From Hyphomicrobium sp. 99 (lineage in GTDB: Bacteria; Pseudomonadota; Alphaproteobacteria; Rhizobiales; Hyphomicrobiaceae): 64,000 nucleotides of DNA. This document shows, piece by piece, positions 1 through 8,762 of the stretch. The notes under the pieces are model-generated. The model was not told the origin of the DNA and ran no database searches. It saw only the letters and a list, made by a program, of their open reading frames with translations. The position numbers and the translations under genes were made by a program. How positions within the stretch are numbered: position 1 is the stretch's first letter; each line of letters starts with the position of its first letter. The stretch covers positions 2,739,545 to 2,803,544 of the forward strand of contig NZ_KQ031382.1 in NCBI RefSeq assembly GCF_000384335.2, in the 5' to 3' direction.

Positions 1-308
1 ACCGGAATTTCACTGCCCCCCAGCGGCGACATCTTCACGGTACTTGCCTCGGCGTTCACCGGCGTTGCATCGCCTGCGGGAGGCGCGCTCGCAGCGGCGA
101 CCGGCGCGGCCTTCTCGGGCTTCTTGGCCTGCTTGACGGGCTTCGGCTTAGGCTTCGCCTGCTCTTGGATTACCTGAACTTCAGGAAGGGTCTCTACTGC
201 TGCCGGAGGAGTCTGGTTTGCATTCCCTGCGTCCTGCGCAAGCGCAGGTCCCCAATGACCGATCAACAGCGCTACGGCTGCCGCCGAAGCAAATAACTCA
301 CGAGTCAT
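1..308 (-). CDS. TonB-dependent receptor, N-terminal part (cut by window edge)
   Basis: Only the first 102 codons are in the window; the rest lies beyond position 1. Reading from ATG at 308, the product has a signal peptide of about 25 residues ending ALAQ. A TonB-box-like stretch (LPEVQVIQ) follows, then a long linker rich in Lys, Pro and Ala, and then VKMSPLGGSEIP. The same order of elements, with near-identical anchor words (LPEVEVIQ, VKMSPLGDEIP), opens the 934-residue receptor at 24875-27679, so the two are paralogues. Outer-membrane TonB receptors import metal chelates, cofactors or sugars; the ligand cannot be told from this fragment. A GGGGAAG ribosome site precedes the start. Confidence 0.75.
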   Translation of the reverse strand, partial: MTRELFASAAAVALLIGHWGPALAQDAGNANQTPPAAVETLPEVQVIQEQAKPKPKPVKQAKKPEKAAPVAAASAPPAGDATPVNAEASTVKMSPLGGSEIP

Positions 309-786
309 CCCCTGACTTCCCCATTTTCTTGGCGCTCTCCCGATGCCTGCCAAGCATCGAGTTGCAGCGCGAACATCCCAGTAATCACGACTCTGACTAC
401 TGCCCCGGGGACAAGGAACGGATTTAAAACGAATGGGTCAATCCAATGATCACCCCGAGTTTTTCCCGAGGATACCATTCGCTGAGCATAAGTTGCATTG
501 AAGCAACGAAGTTGCTGAAATCGGGAAAAATTCCCTGTCGCGGCGGGAATTATCATGGCGTCTGCATACCCGGCTCAGCCGGGAGCGGCAGTGTGAACGA
601 GCTGCGGGAGATGCTTCCGCGAGGATAATCCATCGGCTCTGTGACGATGCGACCGGTTAAATTGCCGATCTCGATACAATCGCCCGACGCTCGCAAACCC
701 CACACAATATTTTACGCGGGTTTAATGGCTCAACTGCTGTGATGGAAACCGCTTACTATTGTGCGTCCTAGACTTCGGAAAATCTG
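309..786. other. Non-coding stretch upstream of the receptor
   Basis: This is the divergent leader of the receptor at 1-308 and of the small gene starting at 787. Open frames here lack family features. A minus-strand frame (305-556) ends in an ATGA overlap with the receptor start, but its translation looks like no known protein. A short hairpin (GATGC...GCATC) lies near 340-360. I see no riboswitch or repeat. Confidence 0.4.
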
Positions 787-1158
787 GTGTCTCTTTCCCT
801 CGCAAATTCCCTAACCGACAAATCCAATCCCGCTGGGTCATCTATCAAGACCGTGGTGGGCTTTTTAGGATGCGGAATTCTAATCGCTGCATTGGTCAGT
901 CTATTCTTGCCGTCCCACGAGGAAAGGATCGTCACGCTCGCGAAGCGGCAAGTTCTCAATCGCCTTACAAATCCGGAAAGCGCCGTCTTCGCCGAAGTCC
1001 GCGTCGCTGAGGAACGGGTCAAAGCCTGGACATCGATCGCCATCCACGGCTGCGTGAGGGAGCGCAATGCCGCCAGCGAATTCCCGATCTGGAGAGGCTT
1101 TTCCGTCGAAGGTGACGAGGTGAGCTTTCGCTCGGTCTATTGCCCGTTCCTTCCCTGA
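787..1158 (+). CDS. Small membrane-anchored hypothetical protein
   Basis: 123 residues from a GTG start with GGA about ten bases upstream. Residues around 22-42 form one hydrophobic segment (VVGFLGCGILIAALVSLFL). A short conserved-looking globular part follows: 'NPESAVF', then 'HGCVRERNA', then a GFSVEGDEVSF strand. That pattern (Asn-Pro-Glu-Ser-Ala, then a Gly-Cys-Val and Asn pair) is seen in many small proteobacterial envelope proteins of unknown role. The product would be anchored in the inner membrane with the C-terminal part outside. It stands alone between two minus-strand genes. No function can be assigned. Confidence 0.5.
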   Translation: MSLSLANSLTDKSNPAGSSIKTVVGFLGCGILIAALVSLFLPSHEERIVTLAKRQVLNRLTNPESAVFAEVRVAEERVKAWTSIAIHGCVRERNAASEFPIWRGFSVEGDEVSFRSVYCPFLP

Positions 1159-1261
1159 TCGATAACAGCGCATCATCGCGAAAGGTCCGCAGACAAAACG
1201 GCGGGCGCGCTGTTTGCACTCCCGCCGCCATTCTCAAGCCGCTCGGCTTTCCGCAATTTGC

Positions 1262-1564
1262 TTATCGCCAACGGCCGTCGCCGCGTGGGTCGCGCCGATC
1301 GTCCCAGCCGTAACGATTGCGATCCCGCTCGAAGCGGTGATCACCCCGCCAGTGTCGGCGCCAGCCTTCGTCACCGCCCCAGCGATGCTCATGACGCCAC
1401 CAAGGGCGACGGCCTTCATAGTATCCCTCGTCGTGGACGCGCTGAACGGTTGAAGGACCGCGATAGGCGTTGTTGCCCACCGCAAAGTCCGCCTTCGCTT
1501 CGGTAAGGCCTGCGAACGTTGTCAGGGCTAGAGCTACCGGCAAAAGCGCAAGAGTGCGTTTCAT
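1262..1564 (-). CDS. Small secreted Arg/Trp/His-rich protein
   Basis: 100 residues from ATG at 1564, preceded by the purine-rich GAGGGAGGAAGTC. A clear signal peptide (MKRTLALLPVALALTTFAG..., cleavage near AKA) leads to a mature part dominated by Arg, Trp, His, Gly and Asp, with repeated WRR/WRH and DRR words. Such low-complexity basic secreted proteins are common in Hyphomicrobiales, usually with no known role; metal or polyanion binding is conceivable from composition only. The opposite strand carries similar-length open frames, but these are composition shadows. Confidence 0.55.
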   Translation of the reverse strand: MKRTLALLPVALALTTFAGLTEAKADFAVGNNAYRGPSTVQRVHDEGYYEGRRPWWRHEHRWGGDEGWRRHWRGDHRFERDRNRYGWDDRRDPRGDGRWR

Positions 1565-1734
1565 GACTTCCTCCCTCAAGCGCGCTCACATGGCCGCTTG
1601 ATCAGAGTCGCATTCAACATCAACGCCCCGCAACCCAGGCTGAACAGACGGTTTACCCGCCGTTGGGAAGCTCGCCGCAAGGCCGCCATGATTTGCGCAG
1701 CGCCGGCTCAGAAAGCGCCAGGCGCCCCCGCGCT

Positions 1735-3183
1735 CTATCGATCCGCCGTAAGCTCCCTGATGTCTGAGGCGCTTGCGGCAGTCGCACCACGCAACCGCGT
1801 CACCTGATTTGCCACTCCGTTCGCGACTACGACCGAAAATTCGCTGACCTGAGGCAGTCCCATCAGCTCGCCGATTGTCCCGCGAGCGAGCGGACCCGCG
1901 ATAAACAAACTCTGATTGGGCCCGTCATCGGAATTCAGCGCATGTCCGGCCGCGTCGCACGCGATACCGAGGTGCGTCGGATCTTCCCGTAGATGACCGG
2001 CAGCTTTCAATCCGGCGAGATACGGTTGCGATGAGAGAACCTCATCGTGAGCCGGACCGGTTGTGGTGATGATATGATCCACCGCTTGAACGACACGTTT
2101 GCCCGATCGCCGCAACCGAAGAACGACCTCGAGATTTTCCGGGCCACTACGAACCTGATCGACGCTCGCCGCGACGATGGTCAACGACCCGTCAGCAATC
2201 CGGCGAACGATGATCGCCTCTGGTTGAGGCGCAACGCGAAAACGATGAACATCCCAGTACGGGCGCAAGTGTCGAACAATCCTCCGCCGCTCTTGCAAGG
2301 GCAGCGCCGGCCAAAAAACTTTGGCGTGAGCGCGCACAGAATCGATGACTGAGTGCCAAGTCACGCCTTCCAAATCAGCATCGGCAATTGCCGTACGCAC
2401 GCGACGGAGCAAATCGCGCGCGGTTTTTGGAAGCGGGTCGCTGAAATTTCCGAATGGATCGGCAGGATTCGCGGAGTGGCCACGCGAGCGCAATCCCCTG
2501 CGCGATATCGCAATGACCTCGCCCCTGTGACCCTGCGCATCGAGCGTCGCGACAACATCGGCCATCGTCAAGCCAGTTCCCACGATCAGCACTCTCGCTC
2601 CGGCATCGATCCCTGCCAAAGCATCAGCTGCCGTTGCGTCAGGTATCAATCGCGGATCACCCTTCAGGGCTCTCGCAATGACGGCGGGCACCCGCGGTGG
2701 GGGATGCGTTGTTGCAACGACGACAATGTCCGCATACACGTCGGCACCCTGGCCGCGGACCAACCATCCTTCGCCATCTTTCGCAACCGAAGATACCCGC
2801 TCTCGAATATGTTCGATGGCGCCACGTGCAATCAACGGCCGTAGCTGTTGCTCCATGTAGCTGCCGAAGACGGACCGGTTGGGATAAAGATTTCCGTCGC
2901 TGCCCGTCGCCTCCAAGTCACCGGCGGTCGCATGACTCTGATCGATCCAACGCCGGAAATGCGCTTCGTCATCCGGAAGAAGGCTCATCTTATGCGCGGG
3001 GACGTTGATCCGGTGATGCGGGTCGCTGTCGCCATAAGCCAAACCGGAACCGAGTGTCGGACGAGGCTCGAAGACGACGATGCGAACAGGGATCCGGCGA
3101 AGAGCAAGATGGTAAGCAACCGACGCGCCGGAAAAGCCACCACCGACAATCGCGACCGTCACTTGTCGAGGTACTCCGCTCAT
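1735..3183 (-). CDS. FAD/NAD(P)-binding oxidoreductase, HI0933/YdhS-like
   Basis: 482 residues from ATG at 3183, chosen because a GTGGAAAG ribosome site precedes it and the dinucleotide fold begins at once (VAIVGGGFSGASVAYHL, an FAD-type GxGxxG). 'FEPRPTLGSGLAYG' then holds the ribose-binding acidic residue. A second Rossmann motif (VLIVGTGLTMADVVATL) lies near residue 165, and 'ITTTGP' with a C-terminal FIAGPLARG segment completes the flavoprotein fold. Members of this NAD_binding_9-type family are soluble, mostly uncharacterised flavoproteins. Its start codon overlaps (ATGA) the stop of a decayed SsuD-like monooxygenase, so it was probably once co-translated with a sulfonate or sulfone monooxygenase. 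Redox support of that enzyme is inference. Confidence 0.8.
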   Translation of the reverse strand: MSGVPRQVTVAIVGGGFSGASVAYHLALRRIPVRIVVFEPRPTLGSGLAYGDSDPHHRINVPAHKMSLLPDDEAHFRRWIDQSHATAGDLEATGSDGNLYPNRSVFGSYMEQQLRPLIARGAIEHIRERVSSVAKDGEGWLVRGQGADVYADIVVVATTHPPPRVPAVIARALKGDPRLIPDATAADALAGIDAGARVLIVGTGLTMADVVATLDAQGHRGEVIAISRRGLRSRGHSANPADPFGNFSDPLPKTARDLLRRVRTAIADADLEGVTWHSVIDSVRAHAKVFWPALPLQERRRIVRHLRPYWDVHRFRVAPQPEAIIVRRIADGSLTIVAASVDQVRSGPENLEVVLRLRRSGKRVVQAVDHIITTTGPAHDEVLSSQPYLAGLKAAGHLREDPTHLGIACDAAGHALNSDDGPNQSLFIAGPLARGTIGELMGLPQVSEFSVVVANGVANQVTRLRGATAASASDIRELTADR

Positions 3184-3475
3184 GACTTTCCACCACGAGC
3201 AGCCAGCGACCAATCGCCGGCCATTGTCTCTGCGAAGGTCACGACGTCCGTAGCCATTGTCGTCGACGGCTGGTGCGTGACGCGTGGCAATTTCGGCAAA
3301 GGCAGCTCCGCAATCCTGTAAGATTTTACGAGGCGGGATAACCCGAGAGGATGAGGGGATCAATGCCGATGCGTCGATGTTCCTCGATCCGCTCGACGAC
3401 CCTTTCGGGATCTCTGGCGAGAGCTCTGTCCGGATCCGCCACGAGCGAATCCGACGCCGTGTAAAAACGCGCGCG
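3181..3475 (-). pseudogene. Remnant of an SsuD-like FMN monooxygenase (C-terminal part)
   Basis: The minus strand upstream of the FAD protein encodes pieces of an alkanesulfonate-monooxygenase-type C-terminus in different frames. At 3441-3455 one frame gives GVGFA RGGSG, resembling the GIGLVRGGAG segment of SsuD. The next frame gives DPERVVERIEEHRRIGID and then LILSGYP, ending at 3334. A third frame gives LVKSYRIAELPLPKLP and runs to a TGA that overlaps the ATG of the downstream gene. In intact SsuD these follow one another (RGGAG, ERI-EY-LGID, LSGYPHLEEAYRFAEL). At least one and probably two frameshifts separate them, and the N-terminal three quarters are missing. Confidence 0.7.
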
Positions 3476-3983
3476 CCAGAGAGATCGAGCGATAGAGCAG
3501 GACCAAGCTCGCCTAACACTGCCAAACGGAGAGTTCTAAATAAGAATTTCCGAAATCGTTATGAAGTTTGGCGCGGGTACGCAGAACCAGCGGACGACAA
3601 CAATCCAAGCCGAGCCCTCGCCTCGTGCGGCAAAAGGTGCGTACGGCAAGACAATCCAGCAGAGGTCCATCTAAGCTTAGCAATTCTAATCAGTTCTCAC
3701 ATTCGTTTCTCGTGAGTAAATCGACTTCCGTTTTAAGCGCAGTAGTGTGGAAGTTGACAGATGACCTAAATCAGCAACCGCGAGGATGCTGCTCAAATTC
3801 CGGGTGCTCCCATGCACCACGTATCGCGGAACGATCTTGCTGCTGAGACCGCAGCCGAGATCACAAGACGCAATTGAACAACCCGACCGAAGTTAAACGG
3901 CGAATGACCTCGCCGAACGGACGACGCTTGCGACAAACCAAGGATGTCGCGCCGCCGATTGACTCGAAGAAACGAGAACGACG
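3476..3983. other. Intergenic region before the organosulfur operon
   Basis: About 500 bases with no supportable gene. The 5' part would have carried the lost N-terminal portion of the SsuD-like remnant, but I see no further recognisable fragments. The 3' part must hold the promoter of the plus-strand operon beginning at 3984. It is comparatively AT-rich around 3530-3760, and no operator could be singled out. Confidence 0.4.
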
Positions 3984-5447
3984 ATGGAACTCGATCAACA
4001 GGGACTGGCGCTCACCGGCGCGACCAACAACGGCGCGGAACTTTTTCGCAGCGCTCTCGACGAACTGGTCTATTTCAAATCCTCAGTGCTTTCGACGCTC
4101 GATAAGGCGATCGCGGAAGACCCAGGCTTCGCTCTTCCCTATTTCGCACGAGCCTATCTCGACCTTTTCATGACGGAGCCAAAGTTCGCGAAGCACGCGA
4201 AACTGACGATCGACGAACTCAAGTCAAAGGTCGATATCAATAAGCTTCCGAGCAGAGAACGGCATCACGCGGCCGCGATCGAAGCATGGATAGAGGGCGA
4301 TCTTCGCAAGTCTGCGCGCATCCTTGATCAGCTCGGCCTTGATGAGCCACGCGATATCTTGGCCCTCCGCATCGGGCACGAACTCGACTTCTTCTCCGGC
4401 AACAAGAGAAGTTTGCGCGATCGCGTCGCACGCCAACTGAGCGCGTGGACGCCATCGGACGCTCACTATGGCATCGTGCAAGGCTGCTATGCCTTCGGCT
4501 TAGAGGAAAACGGCCAGTACGAACGCGCCCAAGAACACGGCTTGATTGCGTTGAGCGTACGTCCCGACGACGTTTGGGCGCTCCACGCCGTAACTCACAG
4601 CTTCGAAATGCGCGGCGCTATCGCTGACGGACTTCGCTTCATGAGCGACCGCAGCAACGATTGGGCGGAAGGCAATCTCTTCAGCGCACACAATTGGTGG
4701 CACAAGGCTCTGTTCAACACCGACATCGGCGACTATGCGACCGCATTCAAAATCTACGACGAGGCCATCTTCAACCAGGACTCGCCGAAGATTGCGCTCG
4801 TCCTGCTCGACGCCTCCTCATTGCTTTGGCGCCTCCATCTTCTCGGCGTACCTGTTGCCGATCGCTTCGCAAAACTCGCAGCTGCATGGGAGGCCCTGGA
4901 GCCAGATCCCTTCTACGTCTTCAACGATGTCCACGCCGTCATGGCCTACATCGGCAGTGGCCGCATCGCCGATGCGCGCGCTGTAGTAAGCCGCCTCGAG
5001 CGGTACGTGACCAGTGGCCGCCAAGACTCGAACAATTACCACAACACTATTCGTGTCGGGCTCCCGCTTGCGAAAGCGCTCGTCGCCTTCGGCGAAGAGC
5101 GATACGGAACGGCGTTGGAACTTCTCTACGGTGTCCGCGAAAACGCGATCGAGTTCGGCGGTTCCGAAGCTCAGCGCGACGCAATCGACCGGACGCTGCT
5201 TGAGGCAGCGATCAGAAGTGGTCGCGCGAATTTGGCCAACGCGCTCGCTTCGGAGCGGATCAACCTCAATCCGCACAATCCTTACAACTGGTCGAAGATG
5301 GCCGAAGCCCTTCGGTTGTCGAACGCCGTTGAGCGTGCGCGGGAGAGCGACACACGATCGCAAGCTCTCAAAGCCGAAGTCTTCCAGGCCGTGACCCCAG
5401 GGCATGCGCAGAGCGGCGCCCCAATCGGTTCACCTCTCCAACACTGA
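3984..5447 (+). CDS. TPR protein of the TTC38 type
   Basis: 487 residues, all-helical in appearance, with repeated 34-residue-like units: DEAIFNQDSP, ALSVRPDDVWALHAVTHSFEMRG, and SERINLNPHNPYNWSKMAEAL near the C-terminus. The central 'HAVTHSFEMRG...HNWWHKALF' block is the hallmark of tetratricopeptide repeat protein 38, a family found in bacteria and eukaryotes with no established activity. There is no signal peptide, so it is probably cytoplasmic. It is the first gene of a seven-gene plus-strand run, 57 bases ahead of the FMN monooxygenase. A scaffold or chaperone role for the sulfur enzymes is possible but only inferred from position. Confidence 0.8.
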   Translation: MELDQQGLALTGATNNGAELFRSALDELVYFKSSVLSTLDKAIAEDPGFALPYFARAYLDLFMTEPKFAKHAKLTIDELKSKVDINKLPSRERHHAAAIEAWIEGDLRKSARILDQLGLDEPRDILALRIGHELDFFSGNKRSLRDRVARQLSAWTPSDAHYGIVQGCYAFGLEENGQYERAQEHGLIALSVRPDDVWALHAVTHSFEMRGAIADGLRFMSDRSNDWAEGNLFSAHNWWHKALFNTDIGDYATAFKIYDEAIFNQDSPKIALVLLDASSLLWRLHLLGVPVADRFAKLAAAWEALEPDPFYVFNDVHAVMAYIGSGRIADARAVVSRLERYVTSGRQDSNNYHNTIRVGLPLAKALVAFGEERYGTALELLYGVRENAIEFGGSEAQRDAIDRTLLEAAIRSGRANLANALASERINLNPHNPYNWSKMAEALRLSNAVERARESDTRSQALKAEVFQAVTPGHAQSGAPIGSPLQH

Positions 5448-5504
5448 CAAAATAGAAACCCCTCCTCTCCCCCACACACCAAACGTCAAAAGGACAGACT
5501 CCCC

Positions 5505-6821
5505 GTGTCATCTAAGAAATTCCACTTGGGTTGGTTCACGAACTTCACTGCAGACGAGTGGAACGAACCCTTCTCGAATGGCGGCGATTCCTGGGACGGA
5601 AAATTCCACATCGAGATGGCTCAATCTCTCGATCGCGCCGGCTTCGACTTCATCATGCTCGAAGACAAGCTCGCCATCCCCGAAGCCTACGGTGGCAGCT
5701 TCGAAGTCTACCTGAAGCACGCACTCGGCATGGCGCCGAAGCATGACCCAGTTCCCCTTGCAACGTTGCTTGCTGCCTCGACGAAAAATCTCGGCGTCGT
5801 CGCAACCATGTCCACGCTCGGCTATCCGCCATTTCTCCTGGCGCGCCTGTGCTCGACCATCGACCATTTGGCCGGCGGACGCTTCGGCTGGAACATCGTG
5901 ACGAGCGCTGAGAACTCTGCTGCGCAAAACTTCGGCTTGGATCGCTTGCCGCCCCGCGAGGAGCGCTACGAGAGAGCCCACGAATACATGGACCTCGTCT
6001 TCAAGCTGTTCGATTCCTGGGAAGACGGCGCCATCATTCGCGACCGCGCATCGGGCACCTACGCCGACTTCAAGAAGGTCCACACGATCAACTTCGAAGG
6101 AAAATATTTCAAATCGCGCGGCCCCTTGAACACAGCGCGGTCGCCCCAAGGACGACCGACGCTTCTTCAAGCCGGTGGATCACCAACGGGCCGCGACTTC
6201 GCGGCACGGTACGCCGACGCCATCATTGCAGTGAGCGGCGGCGTCGAAGGAATGAAGGAATACCGCGACGACATTCGCGCCCGCGCCAGGAAGCACGGAC
6301 GCAATCCCGATGATATCAAGGTGATGTTCCTCGTGACACCCGTGCTCGGCGAGACCGAACGCGAAGCGCGCGACAGGCACGATCGCATCACCGAAGCGCC
6401 GGGCTTCATCGAGCAGAACCTCGCATTGATCTCCGCGATCACCGATATCGACTTCAAAAAGTTCGATCTCGACAAGCCGTTGCCGGAGCGCCTCGTCACC
6501 AACGGCGAGCAGGGTTCGCTTGATATGTTCCAGCAATGGGGCACCAGCAAATCCCTGAGGCAGCTCGTCGTCGAGGCCTCCGGCGGCATCTGCGCCTCGA
6601 TCGAGCTTGTCGGAACGCCTGATCAAGTTGCCGATCAAATGGGCGAAGCGATGGAGCAGGTCGGCGGCGACGGCTTCCTAATCACGACGCCGAGCCTCTC
6701 GACCAACCGCCGGCATATCGCGGAAGTGACCGACGGTCTCGTACCGGCTCTGCAGCGCAGAGGTCTGGTCCGCGACGGCTATACCCACAAGACGCTGCGC
6801 GAAAACCTACGCGCCTTCTGA
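5505..6821 (+). CDS. NtaA/SnaA/DszA/DmoA-type FMN-dependent monooxygenase
   Basis: 438 residues from GTG with AAAGGA upstream. It is a luciferase-like TIM barrel of the NtaA/SnaA/DszA group: HLGWF start, FDFIMLED (residues about 49-56), ATMSTLGYPPFLLARLCSTIDHLAGGR..WNIVTS in the middle, then RPTLLQAGGSPTGRDFAARYAD and the C-terminal GTPDQVADQM. Enzymes of this group use FMNH2 supplied by a separate reductase to oxygenate small S- or N-containing substrates (nitrilotriacetate, dibenzothiophene sulfone, dimethylsulfide). No flavin reductase is encoded nearby. Because the operon also encodes an importer and a methanethiol oxidase, the likely reaction cleaves an S-methyl compound to release methanethiol. 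DmoA itself differs noticeably at the N-terminus, so I do not give that symbol. Confidence 0.85.
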   Translation: MSSKKFHLGWFTNFTADEWNEPFSNGGDSWDGKFHIEMAQSLDRAGFDFIMLEDKLAIPEAYGGSFEVYLKHALGMAPKHDPVPLATLLAASTKNLGVVATMSTLGYPPFLLARLCSTIDHLAGGRFGWNIVTSAENSAAQNFGLDRLPPREERYERAHEYMDLVFKLFDSWEDGAIIRDRASGTYADFKKVHTINFEGKYFKSRGPLNTARSPQGRPTLLQAGGSPTGRDFAARYADAIIAVSGGVEGMKEYRDDIRARARKHGRNPDDIKVMFLVTPVLGETEREARDRHDRITEAPGFIEQNLALISAITDIDFKKFDLDKPLPERLVTNGEQGSLDMFQQWGTSKSLRQLVVEASGGICASIELVGTPDQVADQMGEAMEQVGGDGFLITTPSLSTNRRHIAEVTDGLVPALQRRGLVRDGYTHKTLRENLRAF

Positions 6822-6866
6822 AGCATCAACTCACGACCTTCCACTAGCCCCTCACGAGGAACTCTT

Positions 6867-7931
6867 ATGAAACGCAAGATTTTTACAATTTTGCTGGCGT
6901 TTGCAGCACTCCTGCAAGTCGGCGCACCTTCCGTCCATGCAGCGGAAAAGCCCACATTCAAACTCGGCTGGATTGTCTTCACGCCTTGGATGCCCTGGGG
7001 ATACGCGCAGCAGAGCGGCATCCTGAAAAAATGGGCCGATAAGTATAACGTCAACATCGAGCTCGTGCAGCTCAACGACTATGTCGAGTCGCTCAATCAG
7101 TATTCGGCTGGCGGCCTTGATGGCGTGCTCGGCAGCATCGCCGACGTTTATTCCATTCCCGTTGCCAACGGCGTCGACACGACGATCTTCCCGATCGACT
7201 ATTCGAACGGCGCCGATGCCGTCATTCTGAAAGGCAAGGACAAGCTTGCCGACATCAAAGGACAGACGGTCAATCTGGTCGAGTTCTCGGTCTCCCACTA
7301 CCTGCTCGATCGCGCTCTCGAATCCGCAAATCTCAAGCCCGACGACGTCAAGCGCGTGAACACGTCGGACGCGGACTTCGTGGCGGCCTATAAGAGCCCC
7401 GACGTCTCCGCGATCGTCGCGTGGAACCCGCAGATCGAGCAGATCAAGACATCGGGCGATGCCCACATCGTCTTCGACTCTTCAAAGATCAACGGAGAGA
7501 TTTTCGAGTCCGTTCTCCTGCGTACGAGCAAGCTCAAGGAAAATCCCGATGTCGCCAAAGCCCTGCTCGGTGCGTGGTACGAAACTGTCGGCATCATTAA
7601 TGGAACGTCGCCAGAACGTGCTGGCGTGATCAAATCGCTTGCCACTGCTTCAGCAACCGATGCGGCAGGCTATGAGCAGCAGCTCAAGTCCGTCGTCATA
7701 TTCTCGGACGCCAAATCTGCGCTCGCATTCGCCGACAGACCGGAAACCAAAAATACGCTTATCCGCGTCCGCGATTTCGCCCATCGCTACAATCTTCTCG
7801 GCAAGGACGTGAAGGACGCCAACGCAATCGGCATCGAACTTCCGAACGGCGAAGTCGTCGGAAATTCGAAGAATGTTCTCTTGCGGTTCGACAGATCTGT
7901 TCTGGCGCTCGCAGCAGCGGGCAAACTCTAA
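6867..7931 (+). CDS. ABC importer periplasmic binding protein (NMT1/SsuA-like)
   Basis: 354 residues, GAGGAAC ribosome site. A signal peptide ends near VHAAEK. The mature start, FKLGWIVFTPWMPWGYAQQSGILKKWADKY, is the pattern of the substrate-binding protein often found with urea carboxylase genes in the nitrate/sulfonate/taurine superfamily. Further family marks are VQLNDYVESLNQYSAGGLDGVLGS and the NGADAVILKGKDKLADIKGQ hinge strand. It should capture the substrate in the periplasm for the permease and ATPase that follow. Its genomic partners here (FMN monooxygenase, methanethiol oxidase) argue for an organosulfur ligand rather than urea or guanidine; that is inference. It is 45 bases downstream of the monooxygenase. 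Confidence 0.85.
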   Translation: MKRKIFTILLAFAALLQVGAPSVHAAEKPTFKLGWIVFTPWMPWGYAQQSGILKKWADKYNVNIELVQLNDYVESLNQYSAGGLDGVLGSIADVYSIPVANGVDTTIFPIDYSNGADAVILKGKDKLADIKGQTVNLVEFSVSHYLLDRALESANLKPDDVKRVNTSDADFVAAYKSPDVSAIVAWNPQIEQIKTSGDAHIVFDSSKINGEIFESVLLRTSKLKENPDVAKALLGAWYETVGIINGTSPERAGVIKSLATASATDAAGYEQQLKSVVIFSDAKSALAFADRPETKNTLIRVRDFAHRYNLLGKDVKDANAIGIELPNGEVVGNSKNVLLRFDRSVLALAAAGKL

Positions 7932-7940
7932 GAAAATCTG

Positions 7941-8762
7941 ATGGCCCGCTTATTGAACACGACGCCGTCTCGAGGGCTGACCTTAGCCCTCGGGGCGGCA
8001 CCATTCCTCGCAGTCGCAATCGTTTACGGATACGCGTCGGCGGCGCGTCTGCTCGTCAACGCACGCGACAATCTCTTGCCGTCTCTCGAGACCATGCTCG
8101 GCGGACTGCAACGCGTAGGTTTCGAAACCGATCCGATCTCAGGCCACTTCGTCTTTCTTGCCGATACGCTGGCCAGCCTTGAACGGCTCGGAGTAGGTCT
8201 TGGCATCGCAGCCATTATCGGTCTCTACATCGGCATCATCGTCGGTCTGATCCCGCTCGCGCGCGCAACGCTGGCACCCTTCATTGCCGTCCTTTCGATC
8301 ATTCCGCCGATCACGCTTCTACCCATATTGTTCATCGCATTCGGCCTGGGAGACACCTCGAAAATCATCCTGATCGTGATCGGCATCGCGCCGTTCATCG
8401 CGCGTGACATCGCCGCTCGCACGCAGGAAATCCCGAAGGAAATGCTTATCAAAGCGCAGACGCTGTACGGATCGACCTGGTTGATCACACTGCATATCGT
8501 TCTGCCGCAGATCTTTCCGCGTCTTCTCGAAAGCATTCGTCTCAGCCTCGGCCCGGCATGGCTTTTCGTGTTGTCCGGTGAAGCCATCGCAGCACAAAGC
8601 GGTCTCGGCTACCGGATCTTTCTCGTCCGGCGATACATGGCGATGGATGTGATCATCCCTTATGTCATATGGATCGGCATATTGGCATTCACGTTCGATC
8701 TTGCGCTACGGTGGAGCGCAAGGCGGCTCTCCCCCTGGTCACAACCCGGAAACACAAGATGA
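7941..8762 (+). CDS. ABC importer permease (SsuC/TauC-like)
   Basis: 273 residues, six hydrophobic segments, BPD_transp_1 fold. The cytoplasmic EAA loop (EIPKEMLIKAQTLYGSTWLITLHIVLPQIFPRLLE, about residues 165-200) contacts the ATPase. An unusually long loop between the first and second helices carries an extra segment (ETDPISGHFVF). It starts nine bases after the binding-protein stop and ends in an ATGA overlap with the ATPase gene, so the three importer genes are translated together. It forms the inner-membrane channel for the unknown substrate of this operon. Confidence 0.9.
   Translation: MARLLNTTPSRGLTLALGAAPFLAVAIVYGYASAARLLVNARDNLLPSLETMLGGLQRVGFETDPISGHFVFLADTLASLERLGVGLGIAAIIGLYIGIIVGLIPLARATLAPFIAVLSIIPPITLLPILFIAFGLGDTSKIILIVIGIAPFIARDIAARTQEIPKEMLIKAQTLYGSTWLITLHIVLPQIFPRLLESIRLSLGPAWLFVLSGEAIAAQSGLGYRIFLVRRYMAMDVIIPYVIWIGILAFTFDLALRWSARRLSPWSQPGNTR

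Noticed and set aside
305..556. 83-codon minus-strand frame ending in ATGA overlap with the TonB receptor start
   Set aside because: Its translation has no family word, signal or regular composition; the overlap alone is not enough.
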